The notes beneath the pieces were generated by a model, which was given only the letters and a program-made list of their open reading frames with translations, was not told the DNA's origin and did not search any database. The position numbers and the translations under genes are program-made. A stretch of DNA of 64,000 nt from Azophilus sp965247035 (GTDB lineage: Bacteria; Pseudomonadota; Gammaproteobacteria; Pseudomonadales; Azotimanducaceae): NCBI GenBank assembly GCA_965247035.1, contig CBDFGJ010000003.1:1054001-1118000 (forward strand). The letters are read 5' to 3'. Of this stretch, positions 51,183 through 59,738 are shown piece after piece; the first letter of the stretch is position 1, and the number at the start of each line of letters is the position of its first letter.

Positions 51183-51914
51183 ATGAGCCTGAACAACATC
51201 AACATTGTGCTGGTCGAGCCGAGCCATCCGGGCAACATAGGCGCGGCGGCGCGGGCCATGAAGACCATGGGGTTGAGTCGCTTGGTGTTGGTCAATCCCA
51301 AACGCTACCCAGATCCCCAAGCGGAATGGCGCGCTGCTTCGGCTGCTGATGTGCTCAAAGGCTGCCGAGTCTGCGCCAGCGTAGAGCAGGCGATTGCCGG
51401 CTGCCATTGGGTGGTTGGTGCCAGCGGCCGTTTAAGGAGCATCCCTTGGCCGGTGAAGGATGCTCGCACCGCCGCCCGTCAGTTGCTCAAGGAAGCTGCA
51501 ACCGGTGCGGTGGCGGTGCTCTTTGGCAGTGAGGCCGATGGCCTCAGCAATGAAGATCTGCAACGTTGCAACATGCAACTGTGCATTCCGGCATCGGCTG
51601 CCTATCCTTCGCTGAACTTGGCCATGGCCGTTCAAGTGGTCGCCTATGAATTGCGTACCCAACTACGGGATGAGCCGATGGAAGCCGCTTGGGACCGTCC
51701 GCCGGCGACCGCCGACGAAGTGGAGGCCATGCTCAAGCACCTTGAGCAGGCGTTGACTGGCTCCGGCTTCGTCAAACCGGACAATCCAGGCCAAACCCTG
51801 ACCAGATTGCGGCGCATCGCGATCCGTACGCGGCTGGATAAAACCGAGGTGCAGATGCTGCGCGGCATCGCCAACTACCTGCATAATCTCGCCTTGAGCC
51901 GCCAGCGCGAATAG
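51183..51914 (+). CDS. trmJ: tRNA (cytidine/uridine-2'-O) methyltransferase TrmJ
   Basis: From ATG 51183 (MSLNNINIVLVEPSHPGNIG) the protein has 243 residues, the family length; the in-frame codon at 51156 lies inside the suhB gene and adds a non-conserved leader. SPOUT motifs are NIGAAARAMKTMGL, VAVLFGSEADGLSNEDLQRC and the knot CIPASAAYPSLNLAMAVQVV. It methylates position 32 of several tRNAs. It precedes iscR as in E. coli. Confidence 0.95.
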   Translation: MSLNNINIVLVEPSHPGNIGAAARAMKTMGLSRLVLVNPKRYPDPQAEWRAASAADVLKGCRVCASVEQAIAGCHWVVGASGRLRSIPWPVKDARTAARQLLKEAATGAVAVLFGSEADGLSNEDLQRCNMQLCIPASAAYPSLNLAMAVQVVAYELRTQLRDEPMEAAWDRPPATADEVEAMLKHLEQALTGSGFVKPDNPGQTLTRLRRIAIRTRLDKTEVQMLRGIANYLHNLALSRQRE

Positions 51915-51935
51915 TGGACCGATTTGGTTCGGTAT
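51911..51935 (+). promoter_or_regulatory. Predicted IscR type-1 operator with iscR promoter
   Basis: The 25 bases starting ATAGTGGAC and ending GTTCGGTAT match about 20 of 25 positions of the E. coli IscR type-1 consensus as I recall it (ATASYYGACTRWWWYAGTC-type palindrome). A -35-like TGGACC (51915) and a -10-like CATACT (51938) with 17-base spacing overlap it, 28 bases upstream of the iscR ATG. This is the expected layout for repression of iscRS by [2Fe-2S]-IscR. It starts within the trmJ stop region. Confidence 0.6.
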
Positions 51936-51970
51936 TGCATACTCGGGCTTCGTTTTGACGCAGCACAGCC

Positions 51971-52438
51971 ATGCGCCTGACCACCAAGGGCCGCTACGCG
52001 GTCACAGCCATGCTGGATATAGCCCTGCACCGGCACTTGGGACCGGTTTGCGTGGCCGACATCGCGCAGCGCCAAGGCATTTCCCCAGCCTATCTCGAAC
52101 AGCTCTTCGGCCGCCTGAAGCGGGCCCATCTCATTCAGGGCCTGCGCGGCCCTGGGGGTGGCTACCGGCTTAAGCGCAGCACTCAATCCATCAGTATTTC
52201 GGAGATCATCACCGCCGTAGGCGAGGGGTTGGACGCCACCCGCTGTGGGGGTGCGGCGGACTGCCAGAATGGCATCGTCTGCTTGACCCATGATCTGTGG
52301 TCCGACCTGTCCGTTGAAATTGACGCCTTTCTCAAGCAAGTGACGTTGGCCAGCTTGGTCGAGCGCCGGGAGGTGCAGTCCATCGCCGAGCGGCAGGATC
52401 GCTTGACTGGCGCTGTCATCCTGACCCGGACCGCCTGA
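51971..52438 (+). CDS. iscR: Fe-S cluster regulator IscR
   Basis: A 155-residue Rrf2-family regulator starting MRLTTKGRYAVTAMLDIALH, with a winged-helix domain containing ISPAYLEQLFGRLKRAHLI. The [2Fe-2S] ligands occupy the canonical positions C92, C98, C104 and H107 (CGGAADCQNGIVCLTHDLW). It senses cluster supply and controls iron-sulfur assembly genes. A type-1 operator lies directly upstream. It is followed by iscS after 60 bases. Confidence 0.97.
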   Translation: MRLTTKGRYAVTAMLDIALHRHLGPVCVADIAQRQGISPAYLEQLFGRLKRAHLIQGLRGPGGGYRLKRSTQSISISEIITAVGEGLDATRCGGAADCQNGIVCLTHDLWSDLSVEIDAFLKQVTLASLVERREVQSIAERQDRLTGAVILTRTA

Positions 52439-52498
52439 ATGGCCAAGTCGGCGAGCAGGAAGGCGGCGTTGCTCCAAGAAGCCTAAGCGACTGGTGGC

Positions 52499-53650
52499 AT
52501 GGCGAACAAGCGCCAAGAAGTGTATCTGGACTACGCGGCCACCACTCCGATGGACCCCCGAGTGGTCGCTAGGGTGAATGCTTGCCTGACTAGGGAGGGT
52601 CAATTCGGCAACCCGGCGTCACGCAGCCATGCCTTTGGTTGGCAGGCGGAGGAGGTGGTGGAGGAGGCCCGCACCGAGGTTGCGCGCTTGATCCATGCGG
52701 ATCCAAGAGAAATCGTCTGGACCTCCGGTGCCACGGAATCCGATAATCTGGCCATCAAGGGCTTGGCCGAAGGCGCCGCACGCCGTCACCTCGTCACTAG
52801 CGCCATTGAGCACAAAGCGGTGCTGGACACCTGCGCTCATCTGGAGTCGCAAGGCTTTGAAGTGGTCTATTTGCGGCCGCCGGCGGATGGTGTCATCAGG
52901 GTGGAGCAGGTGGCTGAGGTCCTGCGCGATGACACGCTGTTGGTTTCGTTGATGCATGTCAACAACGAAATTGGCGTTGTCAACGATGTGGCCGCCATAG
53001 GTGCGCTTTGCCGGTCCGCCGGGGTGGTCTTCCACACCGATGCGGCGCAAAGCGCCGGCAAGGTGCCGCTTGATGTTCAAACCATGGCGATAGACCTCAT
53101 TAGTTTGTCCGCCCACAAGATGTACGGCCCCAAGGGCGTGGGAGCTTTGTACGTTCGCCGGCAGCCGCCGGTGCGCGTGCGTCCGCAGATTCATGGCGGC
53201 GGCCATGAGCGCGGCATGCGCTCCGGCACCTTGCCGACCCACCAGATTGCTGGCATGGCCGAGGCGTGCGTCCTGATGCAAAAGGAGATGGAGCAGGAGA
53301 ACAGCCGCATCCTAGGGTTGCGGCAACGGCTGTGGTCGCACCTAAGGCAGGTGCCGGGAACTGTGCTGAACGGCCATGAGGATCAGCGCCTGCCGGGCAA
53401 TCTGAACGTTGGTTTCGCCGGTGTCGATGGCGAAACCCTGCTGATGGCCTTGGATGATATCGCGGTCTCAAGCGGCTCCGCCTGTACCTCCGCAACTGTC
53501 GAGCCGTCCTATGTGCTGCGCGCGCTTGGCGTGGCCGATGAGATTGCCCACGCTAGCCTGCGCTTCAGCCTTGGGCGTTTCACGACCACCGAAGAAGTGG
53601 ACTACGCCGCTGAGCGCGTAGCGGACGTATTGGGACGGCTGCGGCGGTGA
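52499..53650 (+). CDS. iscS: Cysteine desulfurase IscS
   Basis: A PLP enzyme of 383 residues that takes sulfur from cysteine for Fe-S clusters and tRNA thiolation. H105 (SAIEHKAVLD), the PLP lysine K207 (SAHKMYGPKGVG) and the catalytic Cys C329 in SSGSACTSATVEPS are in place. The start MANKRQEVYLDYAATTPMDP is group I-like. Compared with E. coli IscS (404) the C-terminal tail, which contacts IscU, is about 20 residues shorter. iscU, iscA, hscB, hscA and fdx, which normally follow, are absent; the next gene is ndk. Confidence 0.95.
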   Translation: MANKRQEVYLDYAATTPMDPRVVARVNACLTREGQFGNPASRSHAFGWQAEEVVEEARTEVARLIHADPREIVWTSGATESDNLAIKGLAEGAARRHLVTSAIEHKAVLDTCAHLESQGFEVVYLRPPADGVIRVEQVAEVLRDDTLLVSLMHVNNEIGVVNDVAAIGALCRSAGVVFHTDAAQSAGKVPLDVQTMAIDLISLSAHKMYGPKGVGALYVRRQPPVRVRPQIHGGGHERGMRSGTLPTHQIAGMAEACVLMQKEMEQENSRILGLRQRLWSHLRQVPGTVLNGHEDQRLPGNLNVGFAGVDGETLLMALDDIAVSSGSACTSATVEPSYVLRALGVADEIAHASLRFSLGRFTTTEEVDYAAERVADVLGRLRR

Positions 53651-53732
53651 TCGGGCTGATCCATCGATTAACCATCCGGCGGTCGCGCAAGCAACAAAAC
53701 GAGTTCAGAGGAGTTTCAATGCAAGCCCACTA

Positions 53733-53777
53733 GGAACCCAATAACGATTAGGCCCGCTCCGATCAAGGTCGTTCTAT
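53733..53777 (-). repeat. Dispersed repeat A, inverted copy
   Basis: Its reverse complement reads TTGATCGGAGCGGGCCTAAT and GGGTTCCTAGTGGGCTT, matching the 50-kb copy. It sits where the remainder of the isc operon would be expected. Confidence 0.6.
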
Positions 53778-53812
53778 GAAAGGGATTGTCTGTGCGGATA
53801 ATAACGAAAGGC

Positions 53813-53863
53813 GCAGCGCCACTAGCACAAGCGTATGCAGCGCCACTAGCACAAGCGTATAAT
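53813..53863 (+). promoter_or_regulatory. 24-bp tandem duplication ending in a -10 box
   Basis: Two exact copies of a 24-base unit (GCAGCGCCACTAGCACAAGC plus GTAT) lie at 53813-53836 and 53837-53860. The second copy joins the next bases to form TATAAT at 53858-53863, a perfect -10 hexamer about 100 bases upstream of ndk. No clear -35 is seen. The first copy ends GTATGC, so only the second makes the hexamer. Confidence 0.5.
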
Positions 53864-53966
53864 GGAGTGTTTGGCGGCTTTGTTTGGCATCGTTGGGCGG
53901 GCCGCTAGGGTGTTGGTAGGTTCCGCACCCCAGAAACACCAAAGACAAGCGGTTGCGGAGAGTAAT

Positions 53967-54395
53967 ATGGCCTTAGAGCGCACCTTATCCATCGTCAAGC
54001 CGGACGTGGTGGCGGGCAATGTCATCGGACAGATCTATTCGCGTTTTGAAAAGGGGGGCTTGCGCATCGTGGCGGCCAAGATGCTGAAGCTGGACCAAGC
54101 GAAGGCAGCCGGATTTTACGCCGAGCACGATGGCAAGCCCTTTTTCGATGCGCTTTGCGCCTACATGGCCTCTGGGCCGATATTGGTGCAGGTGCTTGAA
54201 GGCGAGGATGCCATCAGCCTCAATCGCAAATTGATGGGCGCAACCAATCCAGCCGAAGCCGCGCCCGGCACCATTCGTGCGGATTTTGCCGAGTCCTTGG
54301 ACGCCAACGCCGTGCATGGTTCGGATTCGCCCGAGTCGGCACAGCGAGAGATACTCTACTTTTTTGACTTCTCTGAGATTTTTTCACGCTCTTGA
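53967..54395 (+). CDS. ndk: Nucleoside diphosphate kinase
   Basis: ATG 53967 gives 142 residues, the standard size: MALERTLSIVKPDVVAGNVI with the substrate-binding Lys, and the phospho-accepting His H117 in DANAVHGSDSPESAQREILY. It balances nucleoside triphosphate pools. The upstream in-frame codons from 53862 are not conserved. It precedes rlmN, as in E. coli and relatives. Confidence 0.97.
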   Translation: MALERTLSIVKPDVVAGNVIGQIYSRFEKGGLRIVAAKMLKLDQAKAAGFYAEHDGKPFFDALCAYMASGPILVQVLEGEDAISLNRKLMGATNPAEAAPGTIRADFAESLDANAVHGSDSPESAQREILYFFDFSEIFSRS

Positions 54396-54436
54396 GCAAG
54401 TGCCCAAGAACTTCGAAGGTTGTTGAGACGCGCTGA

Positions 54437-55546
54437 ATGCTCAATCTTTTTGATCTTGACCGCCAAGGGCTCGAAGCGCACTTCAAAGCGGCCGGGCAGC
54501 GGGTGTTTCACGCCCGGCAATTGATGAAATGGGTTTACCACCGGGGCTGCTTGGACTTTGCCCACATGACGGACTTGGCTAAGGGATTGCGTGCTTGGCT
54601 TGAGCAGATGGCGGTGATTGCGCCGCCGACTGTGGTTTCCCGTCAGGTCGCCGCCGACGGCGTGATCAAGTGGGTCATGCGCGTGAGCAATGGCGACAGT
54701 GTTGAAACTGTGCTCATTCCCGACCGTGGGCGCAATACCCTGTGCGTGTCCTCCCAAGTAGGTTGCATGCTGAATTGCAGCTTTTGCGCTACCGGCAAGA
54801 TGGGGTTCAACGGCAACCTCACCACGGCCGAGATCATCGGCCAGGTTTGGCTAGCCAACGAGGAGCTAAAACACCGTGGTCAGTGCGTCAGCAACGTCGT
54901 GCTGATGGGCATGGGCGAGCCCTTGCTGAATTTTGACGCTGTGGTGCCGGCGGTCAACCTCATGCTTGACGACCTCGGCTTCGGCATCTCCAAACGTCGC
55001 GTCACCGTTTCCACCGCGGGTGTGGTGCCAGCGATCCGCAAACTCGCCGAGGTGTCCGATGTGTCCTTGGCGGTATCCCTGCATGCGCCAACGGACGAAT
55101 TGCGCGACCAACTCGTGCCCCTCAACCGTAAGTACCCTTTAGCCGCACTGCTTGCAGCCTGCAGCGACTACGTTGCCGGTCTTGGGGAGAAGCGGCTGTT
55201 GACCATGGAATACACTCTACTTAAGGGGGTGAACGACAACTTGGAGCAGGCTCGACAACTAGCGCAGCTGCTGCGGGACGTGCGTTGCAAGGTCAATTTG
55301 ATCCCGTTCAATCCGTTTCCCGCATCGGGCTTTGAGCGACCTACCGCGAGCGCGGTGCGCGCCTTTCAGACGGCGCTTGCCGACGCCGGTTGCGCGGCCA
55401 TGCTGCGCAAGACCCGGGGTGAGGACATCGGTGCTGCCTGTGGGCAGTTGACCGGTGCGGTGACTGACCGAACGAACAGGCAATTCCGCTATCAGGCTCG
55501 CCTTGGCGTGGAGCGGATTGTAGCGGCAGCGGCGCCAAGCGCTTGA
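54437..55546 (+). CDS. rlmN: Dual-specificity 23S rRNA/tRNA methyltransferase RlmN
   Basis: A 369-residue radical-SAM enzyme with the cluster motif C110-x3-C114-x2-C117 (CMLNCSFCATGKMGF), SAM-binding VLMGMGEPLLNFDAV, and the C-terminal methyl-carrying cysteine in KTRGEDIGAACGQL. It adds a C2 methyl group to adenosine 2503 of 23S rRNA and A37 of some tRNAs. N-terminal FHARQLMKWVYHRGCLDF is the family accessory domain. Followed by rodZ after 4 bases. Confidence 0.97.
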   Translation: MLNLFDLDRQGLEAHFKAAGQRVFHARQLMKWVYHRGCLDFAHMTDLAKGLRAWLEQMAVIAPPTVVSRQVAADGVIKWVMRVSNGDSVETVLIPDRGRNTLCVSSQVGCMLNCSFCATGKMGFNGNLTTAEIIGQVWLANEELKHRGQCVSNVVLMGMGEPLLNFDAVVPAVNLMLDDLGFGISKRRVTVSTAGVVPAIRKLAEVSDVSLAVSLHAPTDELRDQLVPLNRKYPLAALLAACSDYVAGLGEKRLLTMEYTLLKGVNDNLEQARQLAQLLRDVRCKVNLIPFNPFPASGFERPTASAVRAFQTALADAGCAAMLRKTRGEDIGAACGQLTGAVTDRTNRQFRYQARLGVERIVAAAAPSA

Positions 55547-55550
55547 ATCC

Positions 55551-56414
55551 ATGACTGAGCAAGCCGAAGGACCGGGGGCCATGCTACAGGCGGGGCGGCA
55601 GCGGCATGGCCTTTCCTTGGAGCAGGTGGCGGCGGCATTGAATCTCTCGGTGACCCTGATTCAGGCGTTGGAGAACGAAGATTGGGAGCGGATTGTTGCC
55701 CCCGTGTTCGTGGTCGGCTACCTTCGTTCGTACGCTCGCCTGCTGTCGCTGGATGCTGAGTCCTTGCTGGCCGGCTACAACCGGGATTCCGCAGTTGCGG
55801 CAAACCTTGGTGCCCAGCCCGAGCTGAATGGTCAATGGCGCGGGATTGGCCGCTGGAAGCTAGTGGCCTTGGCGAGCGCCGCTGTGCTGGTGGTCATCGC
55901 CGTGGTGGCTTGGCTTCAGCTTGGGCGTTGGGGAGATGCGCCTGATGAGGCAGTGGCATCCCCGCCACCGCCATTGAAGCTGGAGGCTCAACATTCGCCC
56001 GGTTCGCCAAGGCAGCACTTGGAGCAATCTCCGCCAGCCGTCGCCGATTTGTTGGATCCTGAGGTGGGCGACGCCGGCGGTGAACCACTGACGTCGGTGC
56101 AAGCGGACGGAATCCCACTTGAGGCTGGCTCGCCTCAGTTGCTCGAACGCACTGTGCGCATCACGCCCGAGGGAGTAGCTGAACTTGGGTTTGAATTCAG
56201 CAGCAACTGCTCGGTTGAAGTGCGCAATGCCGAAGGCATCAGCCTGTTCAGCACCGTTGGCAGCCGTGGAGAACGCTTGCGCTTGCTCGGCGAAGGGCCC
56301 TTCCATCTCAAGTTGGGCTACGCCGCCGGAGTGGTCTTGACGTTCAACGGCGAACTCGTCCCCTTGGCGCAACATGCCCGCAATCAACGCGCCACCCTAG
56401 TGCTCGGTGGATAG
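55551..56414 (+). CDS. rodZ: Cytoskeletal protein RodZ
   Basis: A 287-residue protein with a cytoplasmic helix-turn-helix (LQAGRQRHGLSLEQVAAALN, then YLRSYARLLSLDAESLLAGY), one membrane helix at 103-122 (KLVALASAAVLVVIAVVAWL), a proline-rich linker and a C-terminal periplasmic beta domain (CSVEVRNAEGISLFSTVGSR to VVLTFNGELV). RodZ links MreB to the membrane and keeps rod shape. It lies between rlmN and hisS; pilW and ispG, often found here, are missing. Confidence 0.92.
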   Translation: MTEQAEGPGAMLQAGRQRHGLSLEQVAAALNLSVTLIQALENEDWERIVAPVFVVGYLRSYARLLSLDAESLLAGYNRDSAVAANLGAQPELNGQWRGIGRWKLVALASAAVLVVIAVVAWLQLGRWGDAPDEAVASPPPPLKLEAQHSPGSPRQHLEQSPPAVADLLDPEVGDAGGEPLTSVQADGIPLEAGSPQLLERTVRITPEGVAELGFEFSSNCSVEVRNAEGISLFSTVGSRGERLRLLGEGPFHLKLGYAAGVVLTFNGELVPLAQHARNQRATLVLGG

Positions 56415-56416
56415 CC

Positions 56417-57715
56417 GTGGCGCGTTTGGTGCGAGGCATGCGCGATGTGCTGCCGGACGAAGCTCGGCGGTGGCGCAGCGTTGAACAAGCGATTGTTGGT
56501 GTGCTGGATGGCTTTGCTTACGAAGAAATGCATCTGCCTCTGCTTGAAGACACCGAACTCTTCAGCCGAGGCATCGGTGCGGCCACGGATATTGTCGAGC
56601 AGGAGATGTTCAGCCTTGAGGATCGAGACGGCAACAGCCTCTCCCTGCGTCCGGAGGGCACCGCTTCCTGCGCCCGCGCCCTGCTGCAGCACGGCTTGCT
56701 GCACAATCGGCAGCAGCGCGTGTTCTATCGCGGCCCGATGTTTCGTTATGAACGGCCGCAAAAGGGTCGCTTTCGCCAGTTTTACCAAGTTGGGGTGGAG
56801 GCTTTTGGCTTGCCAGGCCCGGATGTGGATGTGGAGCTGATTCAGTTGGGAACGGAGATCTGGCGGCGGCTGGGCATTGACGATCAGATTCGCCTGGAAC
56901 TCAACACGCTCGGTTCAAAGGCTGCCCGCACCGCTTGGCGGGACAGTCTGGTAGCCTACCTTCAGCCCCGTCGTTCAGACTTGGATGCGGACAGCGCCCG
57001 TCGCCTAGACCGTAATCCGTTGCGCATTCTGGACAGCAAGGCTGAAGCCACAAGGGCCATTCTGGCGGACGCACCAAAGTTTCAGGATTACATTGACGAG
57101 GAAAGTGCTGAGCACTATGACAGCTTGAAGGAAATGCTGAATGCGCTGGGCATCGCTTATGTGGAGAATGCTCTGCTCGTGCGGGGCCTCGACTATTACG
57201 GCAAGACCGTTTTTGAATGGACCACCGACTGCTTGGGTGCCCAAGGAGCGGTATGCGGAGGCGGGCGTTATGATGGCTTGGTTGAAATCGTCGGCGGCAA
57301 GCCCACCCCAGGTGCCGGGTTTGCCTTGGGTTTGGAGCGGGTGTTGTTGCTGCATGAATCGGTACACGAGGCGGTGGCGACGGCGGCGGCCGACGCCTAC
57401 TGCTGCATCCCGAACCGGGCGCAGCAGGCTGAGGCGCTCGCCATCGTGCAGCGGCTGCGGGAGAGCGTGCCCGGCGTGCGGTTTCGTGTGCATGTCGGCG
57501 GCGGCAAATTGAAGAACCAACTTAGGAACGCGGATCAAAGCGGTGCCCGTTGGGCGCTTTTGTTGGGCGAGGATGAGCTGCGCGATGGCCGCATCGCCCT
57601 GAAGGAACTGCGCAACCGTGCGCCGCAACAGACCTTGGGTGTGGAGGCGATAGTGGAGTATCTGCGCAATTGCAAGATGCGGCAGGTCAATTCGATGGGA
57701 GCATCAGGTGGCTGA
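56417..57715 (+). CDS. hisS: Histidyl-tRNA synthetase
   Basis: A 432-residue class II synthetase starting at GTG 56417, two bases after the rodZ stop. Motif 2 is FYRGPMFRYERPQKGRFRQF, the HisA signature is VRGLDYYGKTVFEW, and motif 3 is GAGFALGLERVLLLH; the C-terminal anticodon-binding domain starts near 330. It charges tRNA-His. yfgM starts within its last codons (8-base overlap). Confidence 0.97.
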   Translation: MARLVRGMRDVLPDEARRWRSVEQAIVGVLDGFAYEEMHLPLLEDTELFSRGIGAATDIVEQEMFSLEDRDGNSLSLRPEGTASCARALLQHGLLHNRQQRVFYRGPMFRYERPQKGRFRQFYQVGVEAFGLPGPDVDVELIQLGTEIWRRLGIDDQIRLELNTLGSKAARTAWRDSLVAYLQPRRSDLDADSARRLDRNPLRILDSKAEATRAILADAPKFQDYIDEESAEHYDSLKEMLNALGIAYVENALLVRGLDYYGKTVFEWTTDCLGAQGAVCGGGRYDGLVEIVGGKPTPGAGFALGLERVLLLHESVHEAVATAAADAYCCIPNRAQQAEALAIVQRLRESVPGVRFRVHVGGGKLKNQLRNADQSGARWALLLGEDELRDGRIALKELRNRAPQQTLGVEAIVEYLRNCKMRQVNSMGASGG

Positions 57716-58352
57716 TTACCTATCCGAAGAAGAACAGCTTGAACGGTTAAAGAACTGGTGGAGCGAGCACGGCACCACCTTGGTGGTGGGCCTTGTGCTG
57801 ACCGTGGCTGGGGTTGCTGGCTGGCGTTGGTATGATTCAACGCAGGCGCAAGGGCGGCAGGCGGACTCGGAACTCTATGAGTCCTATTTGAGCGCGCAGG
57901 GGGAGAGCCGCGATGCCTTGGCCGAGCGTTTGGACACTGAGCGCAAGGCTACCACTTATCGGGTGTTCAGCCTGTTGCATCGGGCCAAGGAAAAGGTGGG
58001 CGATGAAGACATTGACAGCGCCGTTGCGTTGCTGAAAGCTGCTATTGACGCGAACCCAGGCGGCCCTTTGGCGGATGTGGTCCGCATTCGCCTGGCGCGC
58101 CTGCAACGGCAGCAAAATGATGTTGAGGCGGCTTTGGCGACCCTAGGGCAAGTGCGCACCTTGGGCTTGAGAGGGCAGGTGCAGGAGACTAAGGGCGACA
58201 TGCATCTCGCCGCCGGGGAGGGGGCGCTAGCCCATGAAGCCTATGTCGCTGCCCTGAGTGAAGTTGGCGATGAGGCGCGGAGGCGCGCAATTCTTGAGAT
58301 GAAGGCTAACGATGCGGCTGACGCTGACCCTGACGCTGACCCTGACGCTTAG
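57708..58352 (+). CDS. yfgM: Ancillary SecYEG translocon subunit YfgM
   Basis: A 214-residue protein beginning with GTG 57708: short cytoplasmic YLSEEEQLERLKNWWSEHG, a membrane helix at about 24-39 and a periplasmic TPR-like domain (AVALLKAAIDANPGGPLADV region). In E. coli YfgM binds PpiD and SecYEG and passes on exported proteins. The last dozen residues are a tandem DPDA repeat encoded by a reiterated 12-base unit, probably a slippage product. bamB follows, as usual. Confidence 0.9.
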   Translation: MADYLSEEEQLERLKNWWSEHGTTLVVGLVLTVAGVAGWRWYDSTQAQGRQADSELYESYLSAQGESRDALAERLDTERKATTYRVFSLLHRAKEKVGDEDIDSAVALLKAAIDANPGGPLADVVRIRLARLQRQQNDVEAALATLGQVRTLGLRGQVQETKGDMHLAAGEGALAHEAYVAALSEVGDEARRRAILEMKANDAADADPDADPDA

Positions 58353-58499
58353 ACGCTTAATAGTGGTTTAGTGGACATGCGAAACTTGCTGATGCGCGAC
58401 CGGCGCTGCGCCTACCCCAAACCGTCGCTGCAACTCGGAAAACCGCTCGGTTGCGGCCTTGATGGGCGGCAAGACGCCCTGAACACCGGGGTTGCTCGC

Positions 58500-59738
58500 A
58501 TGGCTGGCCGATGCTTGGGCACTCTGGCTATGGCCTTGGCCGTGGTGGGCTGCAGTTGGTTTTCTTGGCTCCCTGGGTTGGGCGATAAAGACGACACAGC
58601 GGATCTCCTAAAGCCAGCCCAACTGCGGCCCTTTGATGCCGAGGTGCGCATTGAACGTCTCTGGCGAGCCTCCATTGGCAAAGGCCTTGGCCGTAAGTAT
58701 CTGCGTTTGAATCCAGCGGTGGTGGCGAACCGGGTCTACGCGGCTGATGGCTACGGATTCGTAGCGGCGTATGATCGATTTTCCGGCAAGCGCGTATGGC
58801 GCACTCAGATCCCTGCCACGCGCAAAGGCCGTTTCCTGTCCGGCGTTAGGATCTTTGACCGTGAGGACCCAAGCTTCGTCAGCGGCGGGGTGGGTGCCGG
58901 AGGCGGTTTTGTGCTGTTGGGAACCACCACCGGCTTCGTAGTGGCCCTTAACGCCGCCCACGGCGGCGAAGCTTGGCGCAGCTACCTGGGCAGTGAAGTC
59001 CTGAGTCGGCCCGTGGCAGGGCATGACGCCATATTCGTGCAGACGATTGATGGGCGTCTTTTGGCGTTGGAGCGAGACGATGGCAGCGTGCGTTGGAGCT
59101 TCGACAACCAAGTGCCCGCACTGACCCTGCGCGGGACTGCATCGCCGGTGGTGCTGGGGGATACCGTCTACGCCGGGTTCGCCAACGGCATGGTCAGCGC
59201 CATCAAGACTGATAGTGGCGAACCTCTTTGGGAGCATCGGGTGATGCTGCCGGAGGGCCGCTCCGAATTAGACAGAATCGTGGATGTGGACGGCTCGCCC
59301 TTACTAGGCGGCCCGCTGATTTATGCGGCCTCCTACCAAGGGCGACTGCAAGCGTTGCGGCGCTCCGATGGCGTTATGGTCTGGCAACATGACATGTCAA
59401 GCCGCTTGGACCTTGTCTCTGGCTATGGGCACATCTATGTGGTTGATGAAACCGATGCGGTCATCGCCATCGACCAACAGACGGCGGTGGAGGTCTGGCG
59501 TCAAGAAGGACTGAGCCGGCGCAAGCTGTCCAGCCCAGCGGCTTTCAGCAACTATCTGGTGGTTGGCGATGATGAGGGCTACCTGCATGTTCTCGCCCAA
59601 AGCGACGGACGCTTCCTGGCCAGACGCAAGTTGGATGGGGACGGCATTCGTTCTGGCATGACGGTGTCTGATGGCCGAACGCTCTATGTCTTCGGTAACT
59701 CAGGCAGCTTGCACGCCATCAACATTGAGGTGTTGTGA
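58500..59738 (+). CDS. bamB: Outer-membrane assembly lipoprotein BamB
   Basis: From ATG 58500 the protein has 412 residues with a lipoprotein signal: hydrophobic stretch ALAVVGC with the lipidated cysteine at C18. The frame is open upstream to 58371, but that leader would place the lipobox near residue 61 and is not signal-like. The rest is an eight-bladed propeller with repeated GEAWRSYLGSEVLSRP, DGRLLALERDDGSVRW and GRLQALRRSDGVMVWQHD blocks. It belongs to the BAM complex, which inserts beta-barrel proteins such as the receptors in this window. The stop overlaps the der start. Confidence 0.93.
   Translation: MAGRCLGTLAMALAVVGCSWFSWLPGLGDKDDTADLLKPAQLRPFDAEVRIERLWRASIGKGLGRKYLRLNPAVVANRVYAADGYGFVAAYDRFSGKRVWRTQIPATRKGRFLSGVRIFDREDPSFVSGGVGAGGGFVLLGTTTGFVVALNAAHGGEAWRSYLGSEVLSRPVAGHDAIFVQTIDGRLLALERDDGSVRWSFDNQVPALTLRGTASPVVLGDTVYAGFANGMVSAIKTDSGEPLWEHRVMLPEGRSELDRIVDVDGSPLLGGPLIYAASYQGRLQALRRSDGVMVWQHDMSSRLDLVSGYGHIYVVDETDAVIAIDQQTAVEVWRQEGLSRRKLSSPAAFSNYLVVGDDEGYLHVLAQSDGRFLARRKLDGDGIRSGMTVSDGRTLYVFGNSGSLHAINIEVL

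Noticed and set aside
54356..54420. T-rich end of ndk as an intrinsic terminator
   Set aside because: The T-runs are coding (FFDFSEIF) and no stem precedes them.
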